Positions 1 to 11,061 of a DNA stretch of 64,000 bases are shown in pieces. Position 1 is the first letter of the stretch, and each line of letters opens with the position of its first letter. This stretch comes from Saposhnikovia divaricata (lineage: Eukaryota > Streptophyta > Magnoliopsida > Apiales > Apiaceae): the NCBI GenBank assembly GCA_036435485.1, contig CM071596.1, forward strand, positions 136,053,001-136,117,000. The letters are read 5' to 3'. The position numbers were made by a program, and so were the translations under genes. The notes beneath the pieces were generated by a model. It worked only from the letters and a program-made list of their open reading frames with translations. It did no database searches and was not told the DNA's origin.

Positions 1-515
1 TTGTCTTAGGATAATCTCAACCTTCATTGGTTCAATCCATACATCCTCATGGTTTCGCATACGCCTCATCTGGCAGTATTATCATTATGTCATACATTCC
101 CTACGAAAATTCCATTTTGAAATTCGAAATATTACCTTTTTCCTTGAAAGGCTTCTTAGGTCGTCCTCATCATTCCTCTTGTATTTTCTGGGTACAGGGT
201 ATATCAAAATGTCATTAATCAATACTCTAATAATTCTATCTATGTTCTTTCCAAAACTCTGTTTAATAAATCCTTACAGGTCATTGTTGCCTTAGAAAAT
301 CCAACTCATATAATCTGAATTCACAATGTCTTTATTAGGGTTGATGCCATCCCTTGTGCATTCCCCAGGGTTTGTCTTAATTTATGGATATTCTATCCTC
401 AATTCTATTTCTAGGAAATACTTACCTCCTTTAGTTGATAATTAAATCGTATACCCTTGATAAGGACCTCTTTCCATCATTCTCATTTGACAATCAATAG
501 GTAGCTTAATGCTAA
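1..515 (-). pseudogene. Decayed Ty3/gypsy reverse transcriptase (A1)
   Basis: Minus-strand translation in broken frames gives RT-like segments. The clearest is a block reading INDILIYP, corresponding to the FIDDILIYS catalytic box of Ty3 RTs, followed by a charged stretch like the EEHEEHLR segment. The piece that reads VRMEPKKVE in A2 is more decayed here. Frameshifts and stops make it non-coding. The same segment is at 51225-51725 in A2. In this family it lies downstream of the RNase H relic rather than upstream, the reverse of the normal order. Confidence 0.65.
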
Positions 516-1899
516 CCTCTTCTTTCAGATGGTTGTCAGTCTACATGTCCTTCCAAGAGACAACATATGTCTATCTGCTCTTTTTACATAACTTGGTAAT
601 AGTAGCATGGATGTTCTGAAAGATATTGGTCGCGTTCGACGTGAATCTCTTAGTACTTATCACTCTGTTTAAAGATACTAAGTTTCAGATAACCTTTATG
701 CCTCATACTGCACCATCTTTAACAATCCTCATAAACCTTCATTAATCACGATCCTCAACCATAGTACACCCATGGTATTTGTAAAAATCCCATCATCATG
801 TATCTTAATTCACCTTACTTCTCTTTCTAGTTCATAAGTTGGTCAATCGTATACACCTGAATCACTTCACTTTATATCAAAAGTTCCCGCGGTTGGCGCT
901 TGGTTAGAAGAAACCCCGCATTGTCCTTATATCGCTGGTCTAGTTACTTTATAATTCTTTGTGACTTGGCTCCAAATGGCCGCGCTACTGCACGTGAGTT
1001 TAGGGTTAGCTAATGGTATTACTTTTCTAGAAATTATCGGCATAGTGCCTCCTTCGTCCGTAGCGAAGATAATTCTTCTGTGATAGGTTACGCTTATTAA
1101 TATGCTTTTTTTGCATGCTATTAAACTTATTGTTTTGGTATTTGTTCAATGCTTTCCTTTTCACAGCAAATCTTAGGTACCGTCTCCGGTCACCTGTCCT
1201 TTATTTTTTTTTTTTATCTTTTCAACTACTCTTATCAATTCCACGTGCCACATAAGCTTAACACTTCTGGCATAACAGCCTTTTCATTTAAGTCAATCCC
1301 GGAATTTCTCAGTCCGGCTTGTTTCTTAATTACATTTCCCTTTTTCCGTCCAATCTCCGCTTCATCATTTTATCTACAATCGATTGTAATACTCAGGGTC
1401 CTACTACTAACCCATATGGCGGAAACCTTACCCAATCCATCGGGTTCACTACATTTTTCACTCTCTTTTAGTGACGTCCTCTGATAATCAGAAAGACAAG
1501 GTTTGCCAAATTTTGTTGAATTTCTTTCCAGTATCAGGGAAATTATGGTCAATCTATTCGCCCACTGGTAATCCCAAGAAGAATTATTTTGGAACCTGAA
1601 GAATAGTTCTATGAACCTCCAAGCAGGTAGAACCATAAGCAGTCATAATAACGAGATAATCGTCATAAGGTTGGAAGTTTAACCACTGGAGAGGAACCAA
1701 TTATATACATCCCTTAGAAGGGAAAACAAAAGTTTCAAACTGAAACATGCCACATCTCCCTGATACATACACGTCCTGATAGTCGATATTACTCAATGTC
1801 AGTCTACCTAACTACTAGTCCCAGAAGGAACACTACCGTCGGAGTTGGTCATTCCACAAAATTGGCACTATCAAGGCCATCTGAATCTGGCAAACCATG

Positions 1900-2190
1900 C
1901 TATCCGAATGCATCCGCAATCACTTTGTCATGCTGCATAAGCGCGCATCCTAATCCTTTATGCGAAGCGTCGTTGGAAGCACAAAGTCTCCTTTTTCCAT
2001 TAAGCAATGCCAACTCTGGGTCATTACCAATTTCATCTTTTAGCTCTGGGAAGATTTTCTCACATTTTTTTTTACTACTGATCGTATTACTTGATCCATT
2101 TATGATCCAGCGTCGGAGTAACCTTAATGTAGCTACTATAATCCATTCAAGGAAAAGAAAGAATTTAATATTCCTCTGAATTACATGCAT
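1900..2190 (-). pseudogene. Decayed Ty3/gypsy RNase H (A1)
   Basis: A 96-codon minus-strand frame contains CEKIFPELKDE followed by NDASHKGLGCALMQHDKV. This matches the RT-connection/RNase H start of Ty3/gypsy elements, where DASHKGLGCVLMQ is the hallmark. A preceding RRWIINGSS resembles the YRRFI-GFS segment just upstream of RNase H. It ends at a stop after VIADAFG and no complete RNase H follows. The homologous relic in A2 is at about 49890-50060. Chromovirus-like Ty3 elements are the closest family I can suggest. Confidence 0.7.
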
Positions 2191-2803
2191 CTAATGTTTC
2201 TGGTTCATCCTTTTACTGAATTAAAACAACCTACACTTAGTCTCTAATAGCAGTCTTATTACGAGTTCATCATTGACTCCCTAGTCTTTTCCTCTCGTAG
2301 GTTCTGAGACCATCGTCTCACTTAGTACTTCCTTATATAACTTTATCAAATTATACCATCACTTCCCACTATCTTTACTTTCCAAGCTGATCCATTCATA
2401 AAATGAACATTTCCCTGAATAAAACCACCTCATTAATCTCGATTTTACTTCATAAATTATAACCTATGACATCTGCCTTCTCATGGCGAATTATCATTGA
2501 CAATATTCACACTAATTCATCTATCAAATGATACGGCACTTACTGCCTCCCTCTTAACTGCTTCTGGGGGACTCTGCTCCCCGTCCTGTATCGATGTCTT
2601 TGATAATCATACATCCTTCTAACTCTTTTCTCATTAATCTAACACCTCTAGGGATTCTTATCTATCCTAATATAAGATCTCAAGTAATCCTTCCAATCCA
2701 TTTTACTTGCTGGTACTACATCCAGTAGTCCGGCTACGAATCCAACATGCATCCTTAGTTCTCTTGCCAATGTCTCAGTCCTTTATGCTCACGCCTCTGA
2801 GCA

Positions 2804-3043
2804 CTATACCTTAACTCTTATAGTCTCTCTAGCTGCAGCCCTCATTTCCCCAAAGGTAACTTCCTTACCTTTAATATGATTCTCCTCCTCTACTAAAACC
2901 TCTTCTGGGTCCTCAGTAGGGTAATCTATCGAATCAACCATCCGATCGTCAAAATATAATAAAGCATCATCGCGTTGCTGCTCGTACGCTTCAAGGTCTA
3001 TCGTCGTACTAGTCGATACGAGAACGAACTGAGTTACTATCAT
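2804..3043 (-). CDS. Small gag-position ORF of family A
   Basis: An open 79-codon ATG frame lies about 140 nt inside the PBS, where gag should start. It contains LEAYEQQRDDALLYFDDR, an acidic central part and a C-terminal block EMRAAARETIRVKV before the stop. No zinc knuckle or recognised capsid domain is visible. The equivalent frame in A2 (48743-48955) keeps the core and the same stop position but has lost the ATG (ATA) and has an upstream stop. It is probably the N-terminal remnant of gag. Its function is unknown and it may not be translated. Confidence 0.4.
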   Translation of the reverse strand: MIVTQFVLVSTSTTIDLEAYEQQRDDALLYFDDRMVDSIDYPTEDPEEVLVEEENHIKGKEVTFGEMRAAARETIRVKV

Positions 3044-3181
3044 GATACTTATGAGTTCCCATAAGGGTTTTATATGTCAGTACTACTTTAAGTAGTCCGA
3101 CTATGAACTTGGCAAGAGTTCTTATTATCCTAGTGAATTTATTGTTTTAACGTCGCATCATCTCTGGGGTTTATAACGTAC

Positions 3182-3193
3182 GCTCTGATACCA
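3182..3193 (-). promoter_or_regulatory. Primer-binding site of A1 (initiator Met tRNA)
   Basis: The minus strand reads TGGTATCAGAGC, complementary to the 3' end of plant initiator methionine tRNA. It lies four bases inside the LTR terminus at 3198. This fixes the orientation of A1 as minus, with its 5' LTR to the right. Confidence 0.9.
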
Positions 3194-3197
3194 TTTC

Positions 3198-6100
3198 TGT
3201 AACACCCCCAGATCCGGGGTTAGGGATCTGGTCGTTACGGTCTCAATTTCTATCCACAAAACCATCATATATTAAATTACAACCTTGTGACCCAATAATA
3301 ACAACAACACACCCGTTATAGTCCCAGAGATGAAATCAGAGTAACCAAATTTTATTAATCACAAAATTGAGTTCTTACAACCCAAAGAATTACAATAAGA
3401 AATCTACACACTCTTTGCCTTCCATTTGCATATGTCATACATATAATATAAGTCTAATGAACTTAAAAGCTGACAGTCTAGCCTATTGGTTGCTCCTACC
3501 TCAGCAATGCCAACATGACATCAGTGGGCAACCCTATGAGTGTTGTCCCTGGTTGCACCGAGTACTCCTTGTGCTGGCCATCAGATCTAGCTGTTGTTGT
3601 GATATAATAATAAAGCAAGGGTGAGCAATAACCCACCAAACAGAATATAACTGAACAGTGATAATATATAACAGTTCACAATATCTTTGAAACCATATGC
3701 CATGCATTTACGGAAATGATGCCAGTATAACTTGAAAGATGAAGTTACAAGGTAACTCAAAATACATTCAATGGAAATATCTGCTAAAGATGCGCAAGAT
3801 ATTATCATTTATCACAAAAGAGGAACTTGTAGGAAGAACATTGCAATTCCAGTTATGAACGCTTTTTCCAACTCTGCCAGCAATAAACATGTTGCAGAAA
3901 ATAATAAATTTGAATGATGAACTAATGCTGGAGTATTCACCGCGCCCGCTGTTCCAATCTCGATGATCAGTCGAAATCGTACAGCTCAAATTAGATTTAC
4001 TACCGGTAGAAGGAAGAACTGACGGCTTTACTTGTCTACCGCCTTACTAGCTCTCCCCGGCCAACGGTTGGGCCAAAGGGGATGGACCGGCGCTACTCGG
4101 CCTCTTACACGACTCCTAGTTCAAATAGAATTCACGATTCTGAATGTAACATTCGTCTCCCTTTCCCCAAGTATAATACTTGTTGATAAAACTCTACAAA
4201 GTAGTCGTATCTAGTTGGAAAGGAAAATTCACCAATAACTTCCAAGCTATTGCTTGGTAACGAATATCAACTTGTTCCAACAATCTTACCCCTCGAAAGA
4301 TGAGAAGGTAAACAACGACTTAATAAGTCAATAGCACCCGAGTTGCGAGTGAAGAGAATACTTTATGACCGGGAAGTCGACAAGATAAATAACATTTTCC
4401 AAGTAAGGTTCCCTTATTATTAGGGAGATAGACTCAAAGAAGAATAATGTCTAAGAACCTTTCTTGATATAAGATTAATAATAATATGACTCCGAAATAT
4501 TTTTCGTAATAATCGAAGAAGATAAACCTTATTGAGGTTATTCTAAGTATGGAATAAATATTCAGAGATTATTTATTGAATTAAAAATATTTAAAGAATA
4601 TTTAAGAATATGAAAGAATATCTTTAATCAGAGTGTTTTTCAAAATAATCCCTGAAGAAATATCAGGAGAATATTTATTGAATAAATAAATATTTAAATG
4701 AATATTCAAATAATATTCAGTAATTAATAAGACCTGAAAGAAATAATTAAGATAATATTCATAATTAATTAGGAATTTAAATGAATATTCAAAAATTTAA
4801 TATTCATTTAATGAATAATATTCTAAATGAATATCAAGTAATATTCATTTAGTAATCCAAGGCTTATAGGAATATTCGAGATAATATTCGATAAATAAAT
4901 CAAGCTTCAGATGAATATTAGAATAATATTCATCAAGTAATTAATATCTTAAATGAATATTCAAAAGTAATATTCATTTAATAAAATAATATTCTAAATG
5001 GATATTAAAATAATATTCCTTTAGTAGTCAAATCTTTAGAAGAATATTCGGAATAATAATCGATAATCTATTCGACTCTGAATGAATATTGAAAAATATT
5101 ATTCGTCGAATGGTTACGTTCAAATAATCATTTGAAGTAAGGATCGTTAAATAAATAACCTTGAATGAATATTCAATTAATATTCGTCGCCCAAATAATG
5201 GAAAATATTTACTTAAATATTTTCCTCCGAGGTAATCTCGATATATCAAGAAATATTGACTCCCTGTCTATATTTGATGAATAAGACGCCCTTCTATGAG
5301 GGTCTTACAATAACCGGCTTATAATTGATACGTTAGCTATCTAATTTATAAGCCAATAAACAATCAGGGAACAAGCATAACGATATAACTTGAAAGTAGG
5401 CATGCATGCAATGACATATGTATATCAGCAATCATATATATAATATTATCACAACAACAGTTCCAAAGTATTGGAAACTTGCCTGGTAATCCTGTAGGGG
5501 TAGTGTGCCTCGGGTCGATCCGGTGATCTATCAATTGTCACAATATCCGAGGTTAATCACTTAATATTTCGAAAGGCTAAGTATAAACTTAACTTAAGTC
5601 GACGCACGTTTTCGAATTATCTTGTTATACACCCTTTAGTGTAACTCTTTTTACTATCGACACGATCCGATACTTATTCGTTATTACGGCATGCCATGAC
5701 ACTTACACTAGGTAGGTACTTATCCACAAAAGTGCTAAGGTCGGTCGTTTACGAATCAAGATTATACCTTGAGTTTTATCGCCCGTTTTCTGAGTGATTT
5801 ATGAAAGTTATCACCAAGTGTACTTTTAAGGGGTTCGTTCGCGTTTAACCTTGATTCGAACATTTTTATAAAATCGAATAACGATCCGATCGACATGTGG
5901 TTTTCACTCACACATTCCTTTTTATCTCTATTATTTAATTACCAAGATTCGCCACCGAATTAGCCGTCTTACGAGGGTTCAATTTCCATTACGAACTTTC
6001 AATTATGGTTACGAACCACTTTTATGAATTGAGGTATATCTCCTAAACCGTAAGTCAGAATGCCTCAATTCTTGCGCCAAAACGATCTATGGCTCGAGAA

Positions 6101-7876
6101 CTATAAGGACATGTTAATTAAGCAACAAGGTCAGACATTTAACCCTACTGTCAATTTTGGTTTCTAAAGGTTTAACGAAATTCGGGCATTATGACGGCTA
6201 TAAATCAAACGTTTCAAAAATCATCACATCGATACCAAGCCACACCGGGCATACCATTCATTATTCATCAAAAACTCATCTCCTAATTCAAGGCTACTGA
6301 TTGTATATCAAGTCCATCATACCTCTTTAAATCACAAAAATCAATTACTTAATCATGCTTAAAATATCACCAAAATCATACTAAACTAACAATCATCAAG
6401 AACAAGCATATACTTAAAATCAAGCCTAGGGTTTCAGGAGTGTTATACCTTCCTTGGGGTGTATGTGAGTCTAACAATCCTTGATCTAGTCCTTAGAACA
6501 CCTTAATATGGCTTAGATCATCAAAAGAAAACAAGAACTCAAAGTTAGTTTCTTGGATTTACTATTCATCATTAATCTTGTAAAATTCATAATAATTCGA
6601 AAAATGAGAGTTTGATGCTCAAATTTTTACCACATCTTGGCCTCTTCACAGGCTTTGTTTTGAGTCCTAGTTCATCAAATTTGAAGCTTCCTAGCTAGTT
6701 GGTCAGAAACTGTCCAGAACAGGCAGGTTGGTTTCTTCAACTTGGGGAGGCGATTTGACTAGGCTATACTCATTAGATTGCCATGAAATTTGGAACGAAC
6801 CTTTCCCATGGAGTGGAGAAGCTATGGTTAAAATTTGGTGATTTTAGAATGGATAGAAATGGAGATATGATTTTTTTTCTTGAGAGTGTTTCTGCTGGGC
6901 AGTTTTGAAGAAATGGAGAGAATGGAGTTTGCTTTGGCTTCTCTTGCATTAATCTAGCATAAAGTGATTTATTATGATAATATCTTGGCATAAAGTAGCT
7001 TTAATAAAGGTGGTATGTCATGCATGATGTATTTGGATGGACAAATGTCTTGATCTTGTGGTAGGATGATGAAATGAAGCTAAGTACTTGGTTTGATTCT
7101 AATATTGCTAGTTCCTCTTGTAACTAACTTGGTTACTTGATATTATCCACTTGCTCATGCATGAATCTTGATCCTTGCTTGTTTCTTTGTCCGGTTATTG
7201 CTCAATTTGATTGATCGTTCGAAGGAATATCTCAAGGATTTCTAGTTAGGGTTTTACCGGAAACCTCCTTAATATTTATACTAACATTCTCATTCCTCCT
7301 TCATAATCTTTGAATTTAAATTCCTTAAATCCTCTTAATAAATTATTAAGTCTTTCGGTGTCCAGGGAAATCTCGGAGAAAATAAAAGTGCTATTTTTCA
7401 GAATCCGATAGCTTTTACATACACTTATTTTCCCCCTGGATCACTAATACGAACTCAGAAATCCGTTCTGAATACTTCTATATAGCGTCGTCTAATAATA
7501 TTATCATTTTAACCAAAACACTATTCATTCTTTATTCCATCTTTATTCCTTACCTTTATAAAAATGTCCTTGTTCTCCTTCGGGCGTTCCTTAACCCTTT
7601 CACGGAACCACTGGACTACTAACAGATATTGATTTGGATGACATGAGAATATTTCCTCTACTTGGAATTTTCATATCTTATCTTTCTAGGAGATAGATTA
7701 TTTTAATCTAGGTTGTCAACCCGTTGCATTCTTCCTAACATATAAACCTTGGAATCTATATCCATGCAACACTCATTCATTAGAACTGTTACTACCTTGG
7801 AGTAGGAATCATTGTTCCTTCTTTTCTCAAAACTTAATAAAAAGTTTTAATTCTACCGAAAATTTGGGTTCTTACA
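3198..7876 (-). repeat. 5' LTR of A1 (about 4.7 kb)
   Basis: The LTR begins TGTAAGAACCC at 7876 and ends GGGTGTTACA at 3198 on the minus strand, bounded by TG and CA. It is collinear with the A2 LTR (44269-48590) and with A3a and A4. It joins the D pol coding sequence on the right at 7877, with GTATT (7877-7881) as the presumed target flank. The partner LTR is outside the window, so target duplication cannot be tested. Short open frames inside (for example 4032-4214 and 5028-5249) are not conserved among LTR copies and are not called. Confidence 0.88.
4550..5200. repeat. AT-rich palindromic array in A1 LTR
   Basis: Degenerate units of roughly 40-50 bp repeat the pair TGAATATT and AATATTCA around a few-base loop, so each unit is an imperfect hairpin. 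The same array is in the other family A LTRs at about 23440-24200, 28850-29500 and 46690-47260. Confidence 0.75.
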
Positions 7877-10236
7877 GTATTGATTTTCCCGATCTGAATG
7901 ATGCCTGTCCAAAGGATTGTTTTCCCCTACCAAGGATTGACATGTTGATAGATGCCACGGCTGGACATGAGATGCTGAGTTTCATGGGTGGTTTCAGCGG
8001 ATACAATCAGATTAAGATGCACAAGGATGACATCCCAAAGATATTTGCCCACCTAATTGGAAAAACCATGGAGGTCTATGTTGATGACATGTTGGTCAAG
8101 AGCCTTTGCCAAGCAGATCACATTAAGCACCTCAGAGAGGCATTCGAAGTGCTGAGGCACCACAAGATGATGTTGAATCCAGCCAAGTGTGCTTTTGGTG
8201 TTGGATCAGGAAAATTCTTGGGGTTGATGGTTTCGAAGAGAGGCATAGAGGCTAATCCTGACAAGATCAAAGCAATTTTGGACATGGAACCACCCCGCTC
8301 TATACGAGATGTACAGAAGCTAACTGGCCGAGTTGCAGCCCTAGGGAGATTCATCTCCAAGTCTGGTGATAAGTGCTTGCCTTTCTTTCAGGCCTTGAAG
8401 AAAGTGAAAGATTTTGAGTGGTCTACAGAAAGCCAAGAGGCCTTTGAGCAGCTGAAGAAGTACATGGCTGAAGCCCCGTTGTTGGCCAAACCAAGTCCCG
8501 GGGAGACTCTCTACCTATACCTGGCGGTATCTGAGCAAGCATTGACTGTTGTTCTTGTGCGAGAAGAGAAAAAGATTCAGAAACCGATTTATTATGTGAG
8601 CAAGGTTTTGCACGGGGCTGAATTGAATTACTCAACCATAGAGAAATTCGCTTTGGCATTGCTGACAGCCTCGAGAAAGTTGCGACCTTATTTTCAGGCA
8701 CATAAAATTCAAGTCTTGACAGACCAACAATTGAGGAACATATTGCATAGCCTTAAGGCCAGTGGAAGGCTAATCAAGTGGGCAGTTGAGTTAGGGGAAT
8801 TTGATATCACATACAAGCCTCGGACAGCCATGAAGGCTCAGGCATTGGCTGACTTCGTGGTTGAATGCACCATTGGCAACCAAGAAGTCGGGGGGCAGGA
8901 GATAGTAACCACCTCTGAAAGTGGAGATAAAAATGAAGAACTTGTATCTCATCTGAAGGAATATTGGGTGCTCTATTTTGATGGAGCATCAAAAACAAAG
9001 TCTAGTGGTGCAGGTTTGGTTCTGCAAAGCCCCGATGGGTTCACAGTTGAGTATGCTTTAAAGTTGGATTTTCCTACTAACAACAATGAGGCTGAGTATG
9101 AAGCATTGATAGCGGGATTGGGCTTGGCTAGAGTCATGAGGGCCAAGAACCTCAAAGTATGTGGAGATTCAAGACTGGTAGTTTCGCAAGTGAATGGCGA
9201 ATTTGAGGCCAAGGATAAGACTATGGCAAAATACCTGAGAGTCGTGAAAGCTGTTATGACTCAGTTTGAGGAATGCTATGTTGAACACATCCCGAGAGAA
9301 GAGAACGTTAAAGCTGATGCCTTATCTAAATTTGCTTCTTCTGAAATTGAGAATTATGCAGGGAGTGTCTACTTCCAGGTCTTGAAGGCCCCGACTATCG
9401 ACTCCAAGTTGGTGGCACCTATTGATGTAGGAAGTTGCTGGATTGATCCTATCAAAGCTCACCTCGAGACTGGATGGCTCCCTGACAATGCCTTGGAGGC
9501 ACGAAAACTGTCAGTAAGAGCAACAAGATATGCCCTGATCGAAGGTCTCCTGTACAAGAGATCGTTTGTTATCCCGTACTTGAAGTGTTTAAGGCCGCAA
9601 GAGGCTAAAGAAGCCTTGGAAGAAGTTCACGAAGGAATCTGTGGGCAACACTTGGGGGGCAGAGCCCTAGCCCACAAGATCACTCGTTTGGGATTCTACT
9701 GGCCAGAAATGTTGGCCGATGCACAGAGCTATGTTAAGCGGTGCGATCGATGTCAGAAGCATGCTCCGATAGTAAGGCAGCCGCCTGAGATGTTAACCTC
9801 AGTAAACTCTCCCATACCATTCGCCATGTGGGGGATGGACATACTTGGTCCTTTCCCTATGGCGTCAGCCCAAAGGAAGTTTTTGATAGTGGCCATTGAC
9901 TATTTCACTAAATGGATTGAGGCTAAACCTCTAACCAAGATAACCACCAAGCAAGTTGCTCAGTTCTTTTGGGAGAACATCATCTGCAGATATGGAATTC
10001 CACGGATCCTTGTAACGGATAATGGAACCCAGTTCAACAATGAAGAGTTCAAAAAATATTGTGAAGAAAACGCTATTGAGCTTCGCTTTACTTCAGTAGC
10101 ACATCCACAAGCTAATGGACAAGCCGAGGTAGCCAATCGAATTATCCTTGATGGACTAAAGAAAAGGGTTGAACGCTCAAGGAACACTTGGGTAGATGAG
10201 CTATTGCCTATACTCTGGGCACCACTTGTAAGGTAA
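7877..10236 (+). pseudogene. pol: Tat pol: RT (partial), RNase H, second RNase H, integrase
   Basis: A long open frame of about 786 codons begins at the A1 junction. In order it shows: RT fingers/palm (DLNDACPKDCFPLPRID); the catalytic box YVDDM near 8076; RT thumb; the Ty3 RNase H (about 8480-8860); a second RNase H with FDGAS near 8977, EAEYEAL, GDSRL and ADALS; and integrase. Integrase has the H-H-CDRC zinc finger (about 9625-9752) and catalytic D (WGMDILGPF), D (VTDNGTQF) and E (GQAEVANR). RT has lost about 30 residues between DIPK and the YVDDM box, so it cannot be active. A small deletion near 10220 shifts the frame and causes the stop at 10234. Confidence 0.9.
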
Positions 10237-10664
10237 CAACAGGAGCAACCCCGTTTTTACTCGCTTACGGAGCCGAGGCAGTGGTGCCCTTAGAGATCAT
10301 GCATGCATCACCTCGGGTTGAGGCATATGAACAAGAGACCAATGAAAAAGGCATGAGGCTCGCCCTAGATCTAATTGATGAAGTCAGGGATGAAGCAAAT
10401 GCCAGGAACGCTGAGCATCAAAAGAAGGCATCTTTCCACTACAACCAAAGGGTTAAGGAGAGGTTCTTTCGACAAAGTGACTTGGTTCTAAGGAAGATAG
10501 AAGCCTCAGGAGTTGGCCAGAAAGGCAAGCTAGCCCCAAACTGGGAAGGACCGTATCGAGTCAAGAAGGTGCTGGGACGAGGATCATACAAGCTGGAAAC
10601 GTTAGATGGGGTTGAGGTACCCCGAACTTGGCATGCAGTGAACCTCAAGATTTATTATGTGTAA
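10237..10664 (+). pseudogene. Tat integrase C-terminus, out of frame with pol
   Basis: A 127-codon frame from the ATG at 10281, open further upstream, continues integrase after the frame break. It includes AEAVVPLEIMHASPRVEAYE, then KLAPNWEGPYRVKKVLGRGSY and PRTWHAVNLKIYYV, the usual C-terminal end of Tat integrases. It is in a different frame from the upstream ORF. Comparison with the family consensus suggests a deletion of about 7 nt near 10220 (inference). There is no chromodomain. Confidence 0.85.
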
Positions 10665-11061
10665 GCCTTCCTAGTAAGGACTTGGCTTTTATCCATCTAT
10701 TAGGAGAAGTAGAAATAAGGTTCCATGAAACCATTGCAGAGCATGTTGCTCCCAGTAGGAGATAGAGTATTTATGTAAGGGTTGAACCCGCTTCAAGTTA
10801 TTAATGCAAGTTTGTTTTCCATTTGTGATTGTGTAATTTTATTTATGTGCCAAGAACCTGATGAGTGCAAGTCAAAGATGACCAAGTAACGAAAATAAAG
10901 ATACACAAGTGGAAATGAAACAAGTGCATAAATAAACACCCCCATGGGGCTAAGGTCAAAGTTAAATTACATCACCAAATAAAAGTTAAGTCCCGAAGGA
11001 CCTTGATTGAAAGTAGAAAAACATAAAGCCACAAGCGGCCAACAAGGCCGTGCAAGGCCAC
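10665..11061 (+). other. Untranslated spacer between pol and antisense gene
   Basis: No coding frame is recognised. On the minus strand AATAAA occurs at 10838-10843, about 220 nt beyond the stop codon of the antisense gene, and could serve as its poly(A) signal. This is weak evidence. Confidence 0.45.

Larger units (their letters stand above)
1..3197 (-). mobile_element. Ty3/gypsy family A, copy A1: internal region (partial)
   Basis: This is the internal region of a minus-strand LTR retrotransposon whose 5' LTR lies to its right at 3198-7876. It runs off the left edge of the window. Read on the minus strand it aligns by eye, piece by piece, with 48591 to about 51720 of copy A2: PBS, small gag-like frame, RNase H relic, unassigned sequence, RT relic. 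No long frame survives. The stretches 516-1899 and 2191-2803 are also shared with A2, but I recognise no domain in them. The shared decay suggests the family was already non-coding when it last spread (inference). Confidence 0.8.
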
